Program-made: the position numbers and the translations under genes | Shown here: one piece after another, positions 1 to 8,351 of the stretch | How positions within the stretch are numbered: the stretch's first letter is position 1 | How the letters are laid out: every line of letters begins with the position of its first letter | Source of the DNA: CAVQJU01 sp963754955 | Lineage (GTDB): Bacteria > Acidobacteriota > Vicinamibacteria > Vicinamibacterales > CAVVIG01 | Direction: 5' to 3' | Length of the DNA stretch: 64,000 nucleotides | Assembly (NCBI GenBank): GCA_963754955.1 | Contig: CAVWHY010000012.1 | Coordinates: 1,240,001-1,304,000 of the forward strand | Notes under the pieces: model-generated | Told to the model about the DNA's origin: nothing | Database searches by the model: none | The model's input: the letters and a program-made list of their open reading frames with translations, nothing else

Positions 1-2
1 GC

Positions 3-137
3 GAACTTGCGGCGCAGGCCGCGCGCCCCATCACGGACATCCGCGGCACGGCCGACTACCGCCGCGCGATCGTCCGCGTCCTGACGACCCGCGTCATTTC
101 GTTGGCGGCGTCGCGCGCCGAGCGGATGGCGTCGTGA
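3..137 (+). CDS. Molybdenum hydroxylase FAD-binding subunit, C-terminal end only (partial)
   Basis: Only the last 44 codons are in the window, so the start and the FAD-binding domain are off the left edge. The visible tail contains ITDIRGTADYRRAIV. That pattern (P..D.RG.A.YRR) is typical of the end of CoxM/CutM-type FAD subunits of xanthine dehydrogenase-family enzymes. The stop at 135-137 lies 35 nt before the likely start of the 2Fe-2S subunit gene, the usual gene order for these enzymes. The subunit would pass electrons from the iron-sulfur centres to the final acceptor. The call rests on a short tail plus strong context. Confidence 0.7.
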   Translation, partial: ELAAQAARPITDIRGTADYRRAIVRVLTTRVISLAASRAERMAS

Positions 138-172
138 TCCCGGCACCAGAAGTCGAGAGGAGTGTGCAGCCC

Positions 173-676
173 ATGGAACGCAGCTACGAGTTCACGGTGA
201 ACGGCACCACACGCCACGTCAGCGCGGCCCCCCACGAGACGCTGCTCGACACGCTCCGCGATCGCCTGAACCTCACCGGCGCGAAGAAGGGCTGCAACGA
301 AGGCGAGTGCGCATCCTGCACCGTTCTGCTGAACGGGGTTCCGGTGAACTCGTGCCTCGTGCTCGTCGGGGATGCAGCCGGCAAGTCAGTCATCACGATC
401 GAGGGCCTCTCGACCGGCGGCACGCCGCACCCGATGCAGAAAGCGTTCGTCGAGATGGGCGGCGTCCAGTGCGGGTACTGCACGCCTGGCATGATCGTCA
501 GCGCCTGCGCGCTGCTTGGCGAGCAGCCCAACCCGACGAGCGACGACATCAAGTTCTACCTCGCCGGCAACATCTGCCGCTGCACCGGCTACAACAAGAT
601 CGTCGCCGCCGTGCAATCCGCGGCGCGCGAGGTGCTGGCGGCCCCCAAAACGGCCCCGATGCGGAGGACTGCATGA
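173..676 (+). CDS. Molybdenum hydroxylase small subunit, two [2Fe-2S] clusters (CoxS/XdhC type)
   Basis: A 167-residue iron-sulfur subunit that relays electrons from the molybdenum site to the FAD subunit. The N-terminal plant-type ferredoxin domain binds its cluster through C41, C46, C49 and C61 (CNEGECASC then C). The C-terminal helical domain carries the second cluster motif CGYC...CRC (CGYCTPGM, NICRCTGY). ATG 173 is chosen because AGAGGAG lies about 10 nt upstream and the family begins close to the FTVNG strand. A GTG at 134, overlapping the upstream stop, would add 13 residues. The TGA overlaps the next ATG (ATGA), implying translational coupling. The subunit type is certain; the substrate is not shown by this gene. 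Confidence 0.93.
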   Translation: MERSYEFTVNGTTRHVSAAPHETLLDTLRDRLNLTGAKKGCNEGECASCTVLLNGVPVNSCLVLVGDAAGKSVITIEGLSTGGTPHPMQKAFVEMGGVQCGYCTPGMIVSACALLGEQPNPTSDDIKFYLAGNICRCTGYNKIVAAVQSAAREVLAAPKTAPMRRTA

Positions 677-1968
677 GCACAGCCGTCGAAACCCGCGCAC
701 CCGAAGGTTTGATCGGCGCGTCGCCGCCCCGCCTGGATGCCTGGGAGAAGGCCACGGGCCAGCTCCAGTACACGGGCGACATGACGATGACGGGGATGCT
801 CCACGGAAAAATTCTGTGGAGCCCGCATCCTCATGCGTTGATCAAGCGGATCGACACGAGCGCGGCGCTGGCCATGCCGGGTGTCCACGCGGTCCTCACG
901 CACAAGGACGTCGCCGGGCCCAACCTGTACGGCGTCGCCGTTCTCGATCAGCGGGTGCTCGCGCAAGGCAAGGTGCGCAGCGTGGGCGATGCGGTCGCGC
1001 TGGTCGCCGCGGAATCCGAGGAACAGGCCGAGGCGGCCCTCGATCGCATTGTCGTCGACTACGAGCCGCTGCCCGGTGTGTTCACGATCGAAGCGGCGCT
1101 GGCGCCCAACGCGCCCCTCGTCAACGGCGACGACAACCTGTTTCAGCACACCACGCTCCGCAAGGGCGATATCGCGGAGGGCTTCGCACAGGCGGACGTC
1201 ATCATCGAGCAGACCTACCGGACGCAGTCGATGGACCACGTCCCGATGGAGCCGGAGGCCGGGCTGGCGTACGTCGACAACCTCGGCGTGCTGAACATCA
1301 TCACGGCGACGCAATATCCATTTCGAGACCGACGTCAGATCGCGCCGAACGTCGGCCTGCCCATGAACCGCGTGCGCGTCATCCAGGCGCCAGTCGGCGG
1401 CGGGTTCGGCCGCAAGGACGACATCACGACGGAGATTCACGCGGGTCTGCTGGCGATCAAGACAGGCCGGCCGGTCCGCCTCGTCTACACGCGCGAGGAG
1501 TCGTTGTTCGCGCTGACGAAGCGGCATCCGTTCACCATCCACTACAAGTCGGGCGCGCGGGCGAACGGGCAGCTGACGGCCGTCGAAGCAAGTATCTACG
1601 GCGACAGCGGACCGTACGTCTCGCTCGGGATGTACGTGATCAAGAAGGCCGGCATTCACGCCACCGGCCCGTACTTCGTCCCCAACGTGAAAGTGGACAC
1701 GTACACCGTCACGACGAACAACCTCACGGGCGGCGCGATGCGGGGGTTCGGCGTGCTGCAGGTGGCCGTGGCCCACGAATCGCAGATGGACATGCTCGCG
1801 CGCGGGCTCGGCATGTCGCCGCTCAAGTTCCGGATGATCAACTGCCTCAAGCCCGGTCTGACGACCGCAACGGGGCAAGTCGTCAACGAGGGCACAGGCA
1901 TCGGCGCCACGCTGCAGCGCATCCAGGAATATATGGCCGCCAACAGACTGGAGTGGTCCACGCCATGA
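673..1968 (+). CDS. Molybdenum hydroxylase Moco-binding subunit, N-terminal part (separate gene)
   Basis: Encodes 431 residues matching the first part of a CoxL/XdhA-type molybdopterin-binding subunit. It holds the Ald_Xan_dh_C-like N-terminal domain (about residues 25-130) and the first Moco-binding half with GGGFGRK and a GAMRGFGVLQ segment. A usual large subunit has about 760-800 residues in one chain. Here it ends at a TGA that overlaps the ATG of the next gene, which carries the rest. The same split is known from nicotinate dehydrogenase of Eubacterium barkeri (NdhL plus NdhM), and the expected masses (about 46 and 36 kDa) are close to that enzyme's 50 and 37 kDa subunits. A natural split is preferred to a sequencing frameshift because the ATGA overlap matches most other junctions in this operon. 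The substrate is unknown, probably an N-heterocycle or aldehyde. Confidence 0.88.
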   Translation: MSTAVETRAPEGLIGASPPRLDAWEKATGQLQYTGDMTMTGMLHGKILWSPHPHALIKRIDTSAALAMPGVHAVLTHKDVAGPNLYGVAVLDQRVLAQGKVRSVGDAVALVAAESEEQAEAALDRIVVDYEPLPGVFTIEAALAPNAPLVNGDDNLFQHTTLRKGDIAEGFAQADVIIEQTYRTQSMDHVPMEPEAGLAYVDNLGVLNIITATQYPFRDRRQIAPNVGLPMNRVRVIQAPVGGGFGRKDDITTEIHAGLLAIKTGRPVRLVYTREESLFALTKRHPFTIHYKSGARANGQLTAVEASIYGDSGPYVSLGMYVIKKAGIHATGPYFVPNVKVDTYTVTTNNLTGGAMRGFGVLQVAVAHESQMDMLARGLGMSPLKFRMINCLKPGLTTATGQVVNEGTGIGATLQRIQEYMAANRLEWSTP

Positions 1969-2972
1969 AAAAACGAGGCCTTGGCGTCGGGTCGATGTTC
2001 TACGGCATCGGCTACGGTTTCAACCGGCCGGATATCGGCGCCGCACACGTCGAGGTGGCCGAGGATGGCACGGCAACGCTCTACACCGGCGTCTGCGATC
2101 TCGGCCAGGGCATTCAGACGCTGCTGGCGCAGATCGTGGGAACCGAGCTGGGCATGCCCATGAGCGACATCCGCGTCGTCAATGCCGACACGGGGAGCAC
2201 GCCCGACTCGGGCCCGACCTCCGGCAGTCGCGCAACATTCGTCCAGGGCCAGGCCGTTCGGCACGCGAGCCTGGACGTGAAATCCCGCCTGATCGAGATG
2301 GCCGGACGAATGCTGGGCGTCGCCGCCCGCGATCTCGAGGTGGCCCGCGGTGAGGTCTACGCGCGCACTCTGCCCGACATGCGTCTGTCCGTCGTGCGCG
2401 TCGTGGACGAAATGCACAAGCAGGGCAAGCGCTGCATCGGCTGGGGCTGGCAGGACATCACGACGAAGGACGTCGATCCGCTGACGTCCCAGGGCGACGC
2501 CTACCAGACGTTTGGCTGGGCCACGCAGCTTGCGGAAGTCGAAGTGGACACGGAGACCGGCTTTGTTCAGGTGACGCGCCTGGTCTCGGCCACCGATGCG
2601 GGCAAGGCGATCAACCCCGTGGGCGTCGAGGGGCAGGTGCAGGGCGGCGCCGCGATGGGCCTGGGCTACGCGCTCTACGAACAGCACATCGTGGACGAGG
2701 GCCGGCCGAAAACGGCGTCGCTGGCGTTCTACCTCGTCCCGACGCCGCTCGACGTCCCGGAGATCGAGTGCCTGATCGTCGAAGTTCCCGATCCGAACGG
2801 TCCCTATGGCGCGAAAGGGGTCTCCGAGCCGGCGACGATCCCGACCACGCCGGCCATTCTCAATGCCATCTACGACGCCGTCGGCGTTCGCGTGAAGGAA
2901 ACGCCCGCGACGCCCGAGCGGATCTATCACCTCCTCCGCGAGCAGGAACACCGTGAACCGCTGGCGTCATAG
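1965..2972 (+). CDS. Molybdenum hydroxylase Moco-binding subunit, C-terminal part (separate gene)
   Basis: Encodes 335 residues that continue the preceding protein without a gap in the family pattern. DLGQGIQT and SGSRATFVQGQ form the second Moco-binding half. The C-terminal GAKGVSEPATIP holds the glutamate that in xanthine dehydrogenase family members acts as the catalytic base. The ATG overlaps the upstream TGA by 4 nt in the -1 frame. There is an A6 run right after the ATG, but the upstream stop comes before it, so slippage there could not join the frames. The two chains most likely assemble with the small and FAD subunits into one enzyme. A single-base assembly error upstream cannot be excluded from one sequence. 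Confidence 0.87.
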   Translation: MKKRGLGVGSMFYGIGYGFNRPDIGAAHVEVAEDGTATLYTGVCDLGQGIQTLLAQIVGTELGMPMSDIRVVNADTGSTPDSGPTSGSRATFVQGQAVRHASLDVKSRLIEMAGRMLGVAARDLEVARGEVYARTLPDMRLSVVRVVDEMHKQGKRCIGWGWQDITTKDVDPLTSQGDAYQTFGWATQLAEVEVDTETGFVQVTRLVSATDAGKAINPVGVEGQVQGGAAMGLGYALYEQHIVDEGRPKTASLAFYLVPTPLDVPEIECLIVEVPDPNGPYGAKGVSEPATIPTTPAILNAIYDAVGVRVKETPATPERIYHLLREQEHREPLAS

Positions 2973-2987
2973 ACGAGGGGGAGCGCG

Positions 2988-3695
2988 ATGAGCTGGCGTG
3001 TCGGGCTGCTGATTCCCGCATCGAACACCGTAATGGAGGTGGATTGCTATCGCAGCCTCCCGCACGACGCCACGCTTCACGTCAGCCGGATGCACACGGC
3101 GGACTTCGCCGAATCCCGCGAAGCGGACGACGAGGATCTCGACCGCTTCGTCATCCCGGCCGCCAACGCACTCGCCGCGGTCGTTCCGCACATCGTCGTG
3201 TTCGATTGCGGGGCGTTGACGACGGTATCGGGCGGCGATTGCGAGCGCAAGCTGGCGAATCGGATCGGGGAAGCGACCGGAGCAACAGCCATCGGCGTCG
3301 GCGCTGCCACGCTCCAGGCTCTTCGCGATACGCACGCATCGCGTATCGCGGTCGTCAGTCCGTACGCAGACGAAACGAACCGGCGGCTGGCCGGCGTTCT
3401 CGAGGCCGGAGGCGTCGCTGTGTCCGCGCTGCACGGCATGCGTCTGTCGAGTGACCAACGGATCGGGATGACGTCTGACGCGGTGTACGCATTTGTCCAG
3501 TCGCGCCTCGGTCCGCGCGTTGCCGGCGATGCGCTCCTCATCGTGGACACGATCATTCCGGCGATGAGCGCACTGTCGCTTCTGAAGATTTCGTATGACG
3601 TGCCGATCGTAACCTGCAATCTTGCAGTGTTGCAGTCGGTGAAGCGTGAGCTCGAGAACCTGCGCCAGAAAGACATGGCGCGGCTGTCATCGTGA
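2988..3695 (+). CDS. Maleate isomerase / aspartate-glutamate racemase superfamily protein
   Basis: A 235-residue protein opening with WRVGLLIPASNTVMEVD, the signature of the maleate cis-trans isomerase/arylmalonate decarboxylase branch. Two cysteines sit where the family has its catalytic pair: C74 in FDCGALTT and C210 in PIVTCNLAV. Enzymes with both cysteines isomerise maleate to fumarate or racemise related acids; those with one decarboxylate arylmalonates. The ribosome site GGGGGAG precedes ATG 2988 by 4 nt, and the gap to the upstream gene is 15 nt. In aerobic nicotinate breakdown a maleate isomerase (NicE) ends the pathway, which suits a neighbouring heterocycle hydroxylase. The actual substrate is not shown. 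Hydantoin racemase-like activity is the main alternative. Confidence 0.8.
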   Translation: MSWRVGLLIPASNTVMEVDCYRSLPHDATLHVSRMHTADFAESREADDEDLDRFVIPAANALAAVVPHIVVFDCGALTTVSGGDCERKLANRIGEATGATAIGVGAATLQALRDTHASRIAVVSPYADETNRRLAGVLEAGGVAVSALHGMRLSSDQRIGMTSDAVYAFVQSRLGPRVAGDALLIVDTIIPAMSALSLLKISYDVPIVTCNLAVLQSVKRELENLRQKDMARLSS

Positions 3696-3787
3696 AAGAC
3701 ACGACTGCGCAAACGGACGGAGTTTTGCAGGGTAGACGCTATCCGAGACGATTTCGTCCAGCGGCCGAAACCGGGGAGTTGATTCAT

Positions 3788-4951
3788 ATGACAAGGCGTA
3801 CGAGGAGCGTGGCGAGCCTGGCGATGGTGCTGCTGATCGGCGTCCTGGCCGCGCGGCCGGCAGCGCAGCAGTCGATCAAGGTCGGCGTCATCCAGCCGCT
3901 GACCGGCGCCTTCGCTGCGTCGGGCACGTACGTCTCGAACGGCGCCAGGATCGCCGCCGACGAGATCAACGCCGGCGGCGGCGTCCTGGGACGCAAGATC
4001 GAGCTCGTCGTCGAAGACAACAAGAGCAACCCTACCGAAGCCGCGTCCGTGGCGGAGAAACTGATCGTGCGCGACAAGGTGCCGGTGCTGATGGGCGCCT
4101 GGGGATCGAGCCTCACGCTCGCCGTCATGCCGAAGCTGATGGAATATCAGGTGCCGATGCTCGTCGAGACGTCCTCGTCCGACAAGATCACGACGATCGG
4201 CAACCCGTTCGTGTTCCGAATCTCGCCGCCCTCTTCGGTCGAGGCCACGGGGTTCGCGAAGCTGATCGATCAACTCAAGATCGGCAAGGCGGACTTCCTG
4301 GTCGTCAACAACGACTGGGGGCTCGGGACGGCGGATCAGTTCACCAGGATGTTCAAGGCGCACAACATCCGGATCGGCCTCGTCGAGAACATGGCGCAGA
4401 ACGCCCAGGACATGAGCGCGCAGCTCGCCAAGATCAAGGCTTCCGACGCCGACACGCTCATCGTCACGACGGCCGTCGAGCAGCTGACGCTCGTGTTCAA
4501 GCAGGCGGCGGCTCTCGGCCTGAAGCGGCGGATCATCACGACGGGCGGTTCGCAGGTCCCCGATCAGCTGATCGAGCAGGCGGGCGGCGCAGTCAACGGC
4601 TCGAGCCACATCGCGTTCTTCGCGCCCTGGAACCCGGATCTCTCCGCCGATCCGGCGCGCGCGCGCGCGTTTATCGCCGAGTGGAAGAAGCGCGGCTACG
4701 CGTTCGCCGGCCTGACGGAGAGCTTCCGCGGGTACGACGGCATCCGCACGATTGCCGCGGCCGTTACCAAAGCCGGCAAGCCCGACGCGGCGGCGATTCG
4801 CGCGGCCTTGTGGAACGTGGAGCTCACGGGGCTCGGGGGGAAGATCAAGTTCAACAGGGTTGGTCCCTCCGGCATGGAAAGCGGCCAGAGCATCTGCGAC
4901 ATCTTCCTGGTCCGCATCGAGAACGGCAAGGTCGTCGTCCCGAAAGCCTAG
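3788..4951 (+). CDS. livK: ABC transporter periplasmic substrate-binding protein, branched-chain amino acid type
   Basis: A 387-residue type I periplasmic binding protein (Peripla_BP_6). ATG 3788 is followed by two arginines, a hydrophobic stretch and a cleavage region near ARPAAQQS, which form a signal peptide. The mature protein begins IKVGVIQPLTGAFAASG, the usual first strand and ligand loop. GGGAG about 9 nt upstream supports the start; an in-frame ATG at 3692 would add 32 residues before the signal peptide and is rejected. It is the first gene of a five-gene importer set. Proteins of this class in catabolic operons often bind aromatic acids, urea or amides rather than leucine, so the symbol names only the family. 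The ligand is probably the substrate of the operon's enzymes. Confidence 0.9.
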   Translation: MTRRTRSVASLAMVLLIGVLAARPAAQQSIKVGVIQPLTGAFAASGTYVSNGARIAADEINAGGGVLGRKIELVVEDNKSNPTEAASVAEKLIVRDKVPVLMGAWGSSLTLAVMPKLMEYQVPMLVETSSSDKITTIGNPFVFRISPPSSVEATGFAKLIDQLKIGKADFLVVNNDWGLGTADQFTRMFKAHNIRIGLVENMAQNAQDMSAQLAKIKASDADTLIVTTAVEQLTLVFKQAAALGLKRRIITTGGSQVPDQLIEQAGGAVNGSSHIAFFAPWNPDLSADPARARAFIAEWKKRGYAFAGLTESFRGYDGIRTIAAAVTKAGKPDAAAIRAALWNVELTGLGGKIKFNRVGPSGMESGQSICDIFLVRIENGKVVVPKA

Positions 4952-4965
4952 AGCCGCGTGGCGAC

Positions 4966-5838
4966 ATGGACCAACTCCTTCAGCACCTGGTCAACGCCGC
5001 CGTCCTGGGGGGTACGTACGCGCTGCTCGGCATCGGCCTCACGCTGATCTTCGGGATCATGCGCGTCGTGAACTTCACGCACGGCGAGCTCTACGCGTTC
5101 GGCGCCTACTCCGTCTACTGGCTCGCCGCCACAGGCGGGGTGAATTTCTTTCTCGCCATTCCGATCTCGATCGCCGCGGGCCTGCTGCTTGGCGCCGCCG
5201 TCGAGTACCTCCTCCTGCGGCCGATGCGCGGCGCCGATATCGACACGACCATGCTCGTGATGATCGGCGCGTGGATCGTGATGCAGAACAGCGAAATGAT
5301 CGTCTGGGGCGGCGTCGCCAAGTCCATCACCACGCCGTTTCCCGAGTCGCCGCTCGTGGTCGGACCCGTCTCGGTCTCGTGGCTGCGGCTGTTCGCGCTC
5401 GGCTTCGCGCTGGCGCTCATCGCCGGCACCTACGTCCTGATCAACCGCACGAAGCTCGGCCGCGCGATGCGGGCGACCTTCCAGGACAGCGACACGGCGG
5501 CGCTGATGGGCGTCAACATCCGGGCGATCCACACCGCGACGTTCGCGATTGGATCCGGCCTCGCCGCTGCCGCCGGCGCGCTGCTCGGGCCCGTCTTCCT
5601 CGTCGAGCCGACGATGGGCGACCTGGCGTCGTTGAAGGCGTTTGCGATCGTCATCCTGGGCGGCCTCGGCAACGTGACCGGCGCGACCATCGGCGGCTTC
5701 GTCCTCGCGCTGGTCGAGGAAATGGGCGCGGGCTACGTATCGTCGGGGTACCGGGACGCCATGGGTTTCGCGATCATCATCGTCGTCCTGCTCATCAAGC
5801 CGACGGGACTGTTCGCGCGCGCGGAGCGGGTCGGATGA
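4966..5838 (+). CDS. livH: ABC transporter permease, LivH type
   Basis: A 290-residue inner-membrane permease with about eight hydrophobic segments. It contains ALLGIGLTLIFGIMRVVNF and a late ILGGLGNVTGATIGG segment, both typical of the LivH family, where the loop contacts the ATPases. ATG 4966 is 14 nt after the binding-protein stop. Its own stop overlaps the next start (ATGA). It forms the channel together with the LivM-type subunit encoded next. No odd features were seen. Confidence 0.92.
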   Translation: MDQLLQHLVNAAVLGGTYALLGIGLTLIFGIMRVVNFTHGELYAFGAYSVYWLAATGGVNFFLAIPISIAAGLLLGAAVEYLLLRPMRGADIDTTMLVMIGAWIVMQNSEMIVWGGVAKSITTPFPESPLVVGPVSVSWLRLFALGFALALIAGTYVLINRTKLGRAMRATFQDSDTAALMGVNIRAIHTATFAIGSGLAAAAGALLGPVFLVEPTMGDLASLKAFAIVILGGLGNVTGATIGGFVLALVEEMGAGYVSSGYRDAMGFAIIIVVLLIKPTGLFARAERVG

Positions 5839-6878
5839 GGCGCGCGCTGGCGTACGCGTGGCTCCTGGCGGTGTTCACGCTGCCAATCTGGCTGCCGGAC
5901 CAGTACCTGCTCCACGTCGCGATCGTCACCGGCATTTTCATCATCGCCGCGATGAGCCTGAACCTGCTGCTCGGCTACACCGGTCAGCTCAGCCTGGGCC
6001 ACGTCGGATTCTTCGGCATCGGCGCGTACGCGAGCGCGCTGGCCGCCGTCGGCTTCGACGTGGACGTGTTCGGCCACACGTTCGTCCACGATCCCTGGCC
6101 AGTGCCGGCGGCATTCGCGATCGGCACGGCCGTCGCGGGTCTCTGCGGGTATCTGATCGGCAAGCTGTCATTCAGGGTGCGTGGCGCGTATTTTGTCATC
6201 GTCACCGTCAGCTTCTCCGAGGTGGTCCGCATCGTCGCGGTGAACTGGGTGGACCTGACGCAGGGACCGCTGGCTATCACGAACATCCCACCGTTCGCGT
6301 TCGCGCTGCCGTCGCTCGGCCGGTACACGCTCTACAGCAAGATCTCGAATTACTACCTCGTCCTCGTCGTGGCTATCGCGGTCTACGTCACGATCAAGCG
6401 CCTCGTCGGATCGAGAATCGGCCGGGCGATGATCGCGCTGCGGGAGAACGAGCAACTCGCGGTCTCCGTCGGAATCGATGTCACGCAGTACCTGGTGCTC
6501 GCGGCTGTCGTATCGGCGGCGATGGCCGGCGCCGCCGGCAGCCTCTACGCACACTACATCCGGATCATCGACCCGGACATCTTCGTGTTTCTCTATACCG
6601 TGACGATGGTGATCATGGTGATCACCGGGGGGAAGGGAACGCTTGCCGGTCCGATTGTCGGCGGCCTCATCTTCGGCTTCGTCCCCGTCGTCGGCCGTTC
6701 GTACGCCAGTCCCGAGGTGCAGTGGATTCTGTACGGCGGGCTCATGATCGTGGTCGTCTTTCTCCTGCCCCAAGGGATCACGCCTGCCGTGCAGCGATTC
6801 ACGGCGCGCATGGCGCCTCCGGCAAACGGCAACCTCGACGTGCTTCCCGATGCCAGCCAGGCGGGAGGGCGCGGATGA
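5835..6878 (+). CDS. livM: ABC transporter permease, LivM type
   Basis: A 347-residue permease with many hydrophobic segments. It carries the LivM hallmarks SLNLLLGYTGQLSLGH near residue 38 and VITGGKGTLAGPIVGG in the C-terminal half. ATG 5835 overlaps the LivH stop by 4 nt, and its stop overlaps the LivG start in the same way. The C-terminal tail after LLPQGI is hydrophilic and variable, as in homologues. It pairs with LivH in the membrane to import the ligand caught by the binding protein. Confidence 0.92.
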   Translation: MRRALAYAWLLAVFTLPIWLPDQYLLHVAIVTGIFIIAAMSLNLLLGYTGQLSLGHVGFFGIGAYASALAAVGFDVDVFGHTFVHDPWPVPAAFAIGTAVAGLCGYLIGKLSFRVRGAYFVIVTVSFSEVVRIVAVNWVDLTQGPLAITNIPPFAFALPSLGRYTLYSKISNYYLVLVVAIAVYVTIKRLVGSRIGRAMIALRENEQLAVSVGIDVTQYLVLAAVVSAAMAGAAGSLYAHYIRIIDPDIFVFLYTVTMVIMVITGGKGTLAGPIVGGLIFGFVPVVGRSYASPEVQWILYGGLMIVVVFLLPQGITPAVQRFTARMAPPANGNLDVLPDASQAGGRG

Positions 6879-7648
6879 TCCCCGAGTTGTCCGTCGAGCA
6901 CATCAGCGTGACCTTCGGCGGGCTCGTCGCCATCGCCGATCTGAACTTCACGGTCGCGAAAGGCGAGACCGTCGGCCTCATCGGATCGAATGGCGCCGGC
7001 AAGACGACGGCGTTCAACGTCATCACCGGGTTTCAGCGGCCGACGGAGGGCGTGGTCCGGTTTCGCGGGAGGCCGCTCAACAGCCTGAAGCCTCACCAGG
7101 TCGCGTCGCTCGGCCTCGTGCGGACGTTCCAGCGCACGAGCGTGTTCCCGAACAACACCGTGCTCGAGAACGTTCTGATCGGCCTGCATCGCAGCGGCCG
7201 GTCGACCTTCTGGGGAACGCTGCTGGCATGGCCGGGTGTTGCGGCGTCCGAGCGCGCGATGGCCGAGCGCGCCTGGGAAATCCTGCGCCTGGTCGGGATC
7301 GAGCGGCGGGCGTCCGAACCGGGCGGCGCGCTTCCGTACGGAGACCAGCGCCTGCTCGGCGTAGCGCTCGCGCTGGCCGCCAATCCCTCGATGCTGCTGC
7401 TCGATGAACCAGTCTCCGGGATGAACGCCGTGGAGACTGCGCGCTTCGTCCGGCTGCTCGAAGCCATCCGCGGCCTCGGCGTCACGATTCTTCTCGTCGA
7501 GCACGACATGCCGCTCGTGATGGGCGTCTGCGACCGTGTGGTCGTGCTGAACCAGGGCCGCGTGATCGCGGAAGGCCAGCCCGCCGCGATTCAGCGGAAT
7601 CCCGACGTCATCCGCGCCTATCTCGGGCAGGGAGCCGCCTGTGCTTGA
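6875..7648 (+). CDS. livG: ABC transporter ATP-binding protein, LivG type
   Basis: A 257-residue cytoplasmic ATPase with Walker A GSNGAGKTT, Walker B MLLLDEPVSG and the switch histidine in LLVEHDM. The signature helix reads PYGDQR rather than LSGGQ, which is normal for LivG proteins. The start overlaps the LivM stop by 4 nt and the end overlaps the LivF start by 8 nt. It drives import by ATP hydrolysis as a heterodimer with LivF. Confidence 0.93.
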   Translation: MIPELSVEHISVTFGGLVAIADLNFTVAKGETVGLIGSNGAGKTTAFNVITGFQRPTEGVVRFRGRPLNSLKPHQVASLGLVRTFQRTSVFPNNTVLENVLIGLHRSGRSTFWGTLLAWPGVAASERAMAERAWEILRLVGIERRASEPGGALPYGDQRLLGVALALAANPSMLLLDEPVSGMNAVETARFVRLLEAIRGLGVTILLVEHDMPLVMGVCDRVVVLNQGRVIAEGQPAAIQRNPDVIRAYLGQGAACA

Positions 7649-8351
7649 GGTCCGCGATCTCGTGTGCGGCTACGCCGGCGTCAGCGCCATCAAAGGCGTC
7701 TCGCTGGCGGTCGCCGAGGGCGCGCTCGTCGCGCTCGTCGGCGCCAACGGCGCCGGCAAGACGACGCTGCTCCGCGCGATCTCGTGCCTGCTGCGTCCGA
7801 AGCGAGGACAGATCGTCTTCGACGGCACGGACATCACCAGGGCCTCGCCGCATGCCGTGCTTTCGCTCGGGCTCGCGCACTGTCCGGAGGGCCGGCGCGT
7901 GTTCGCCAACCTGACCGTCCTCGAGAACCTCGAGATGGGTTGCTACCTGCGAACCGACCAGCACGCGATTGCCGAGGATCTGGAACAGGTCTTCGACGAG
8001 TTCCCGCGGCTCGCCGAGCGGCGGCATCAGCCCGCTGGGACGTTGTCGGGCGGCGAGCAGCAGATGCTCGCCATCAGCCGGGCGCTCATGTCACGGCCCA
8101 AGCTCGTCATGTTCGACGAGCCCTCGCTCGGCCTCGCGCCAAACATCGTCGAGCGGATGTTCGCGTTCGTCAAGGAGATCTGCAGGGCCGGCACGACGGT
8201 GCTGATGGTCGAACAGAACGCGTACGCCGCGCTCGAGATGTGCGACTTCGCGTATCTGCTCGAATCCGGATCGCTCGTGCTGTCGGGGACCGGCCGCGAG
8301 CTCATCGGCAACCCGCACGTTCGAGCGGCCTACCTCGGAGGCAGCGCATGA
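7641..8351 (+). CDS. livF: ABC transporter ATP-binding protein, LivF type
   Basis: A 236-residue ATPase with Walker A GANGAGKTT, signature LSGGEQQ, Walker B LVMFDEPSLGL and switch histidine replaced by glutamine in MVEQN, as usual in LivF. The GTG start at 7641 lies inside the end of livG, with CAGGGAG about 7 nt upstream. The TGA overlaps the ATG of fbiC (ATGA), so the Fo synthase is translated directly after the importer. That overlap ties cofactor F420 to this operon. Confidence 0.93.
   Translation: MLEVRDLVCGYAGVSAIKGVSLAVAEGALVALVGANGAGKTTLLRAISCLLRPKRGQIVFDGTDITRASPHAVLSLGLAHCPEGRRVFANLTVLENLEMGCYLRTDQHAIAEDLEQVFDEFPRLAERRHQPAGTLSGGEQQMLAISRALMSRPKLVMFDEPSLGLAPNIVERMFAFVKEICRAGTTVLMVEQNAYAALEMCDFAYLLESGSLVLSGTGRELIGNPHVRAAYLGGSA

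Noticed and set aside
1960..1975. Programmed or accidental frameshift at the A6 run between the two Moco subunit genes
   Set aside because: The upstream stop (1966-1968) lies before the A-run, so slippage in the run could not join the frames. The ATGA overlap matches the other junctions of the operon.
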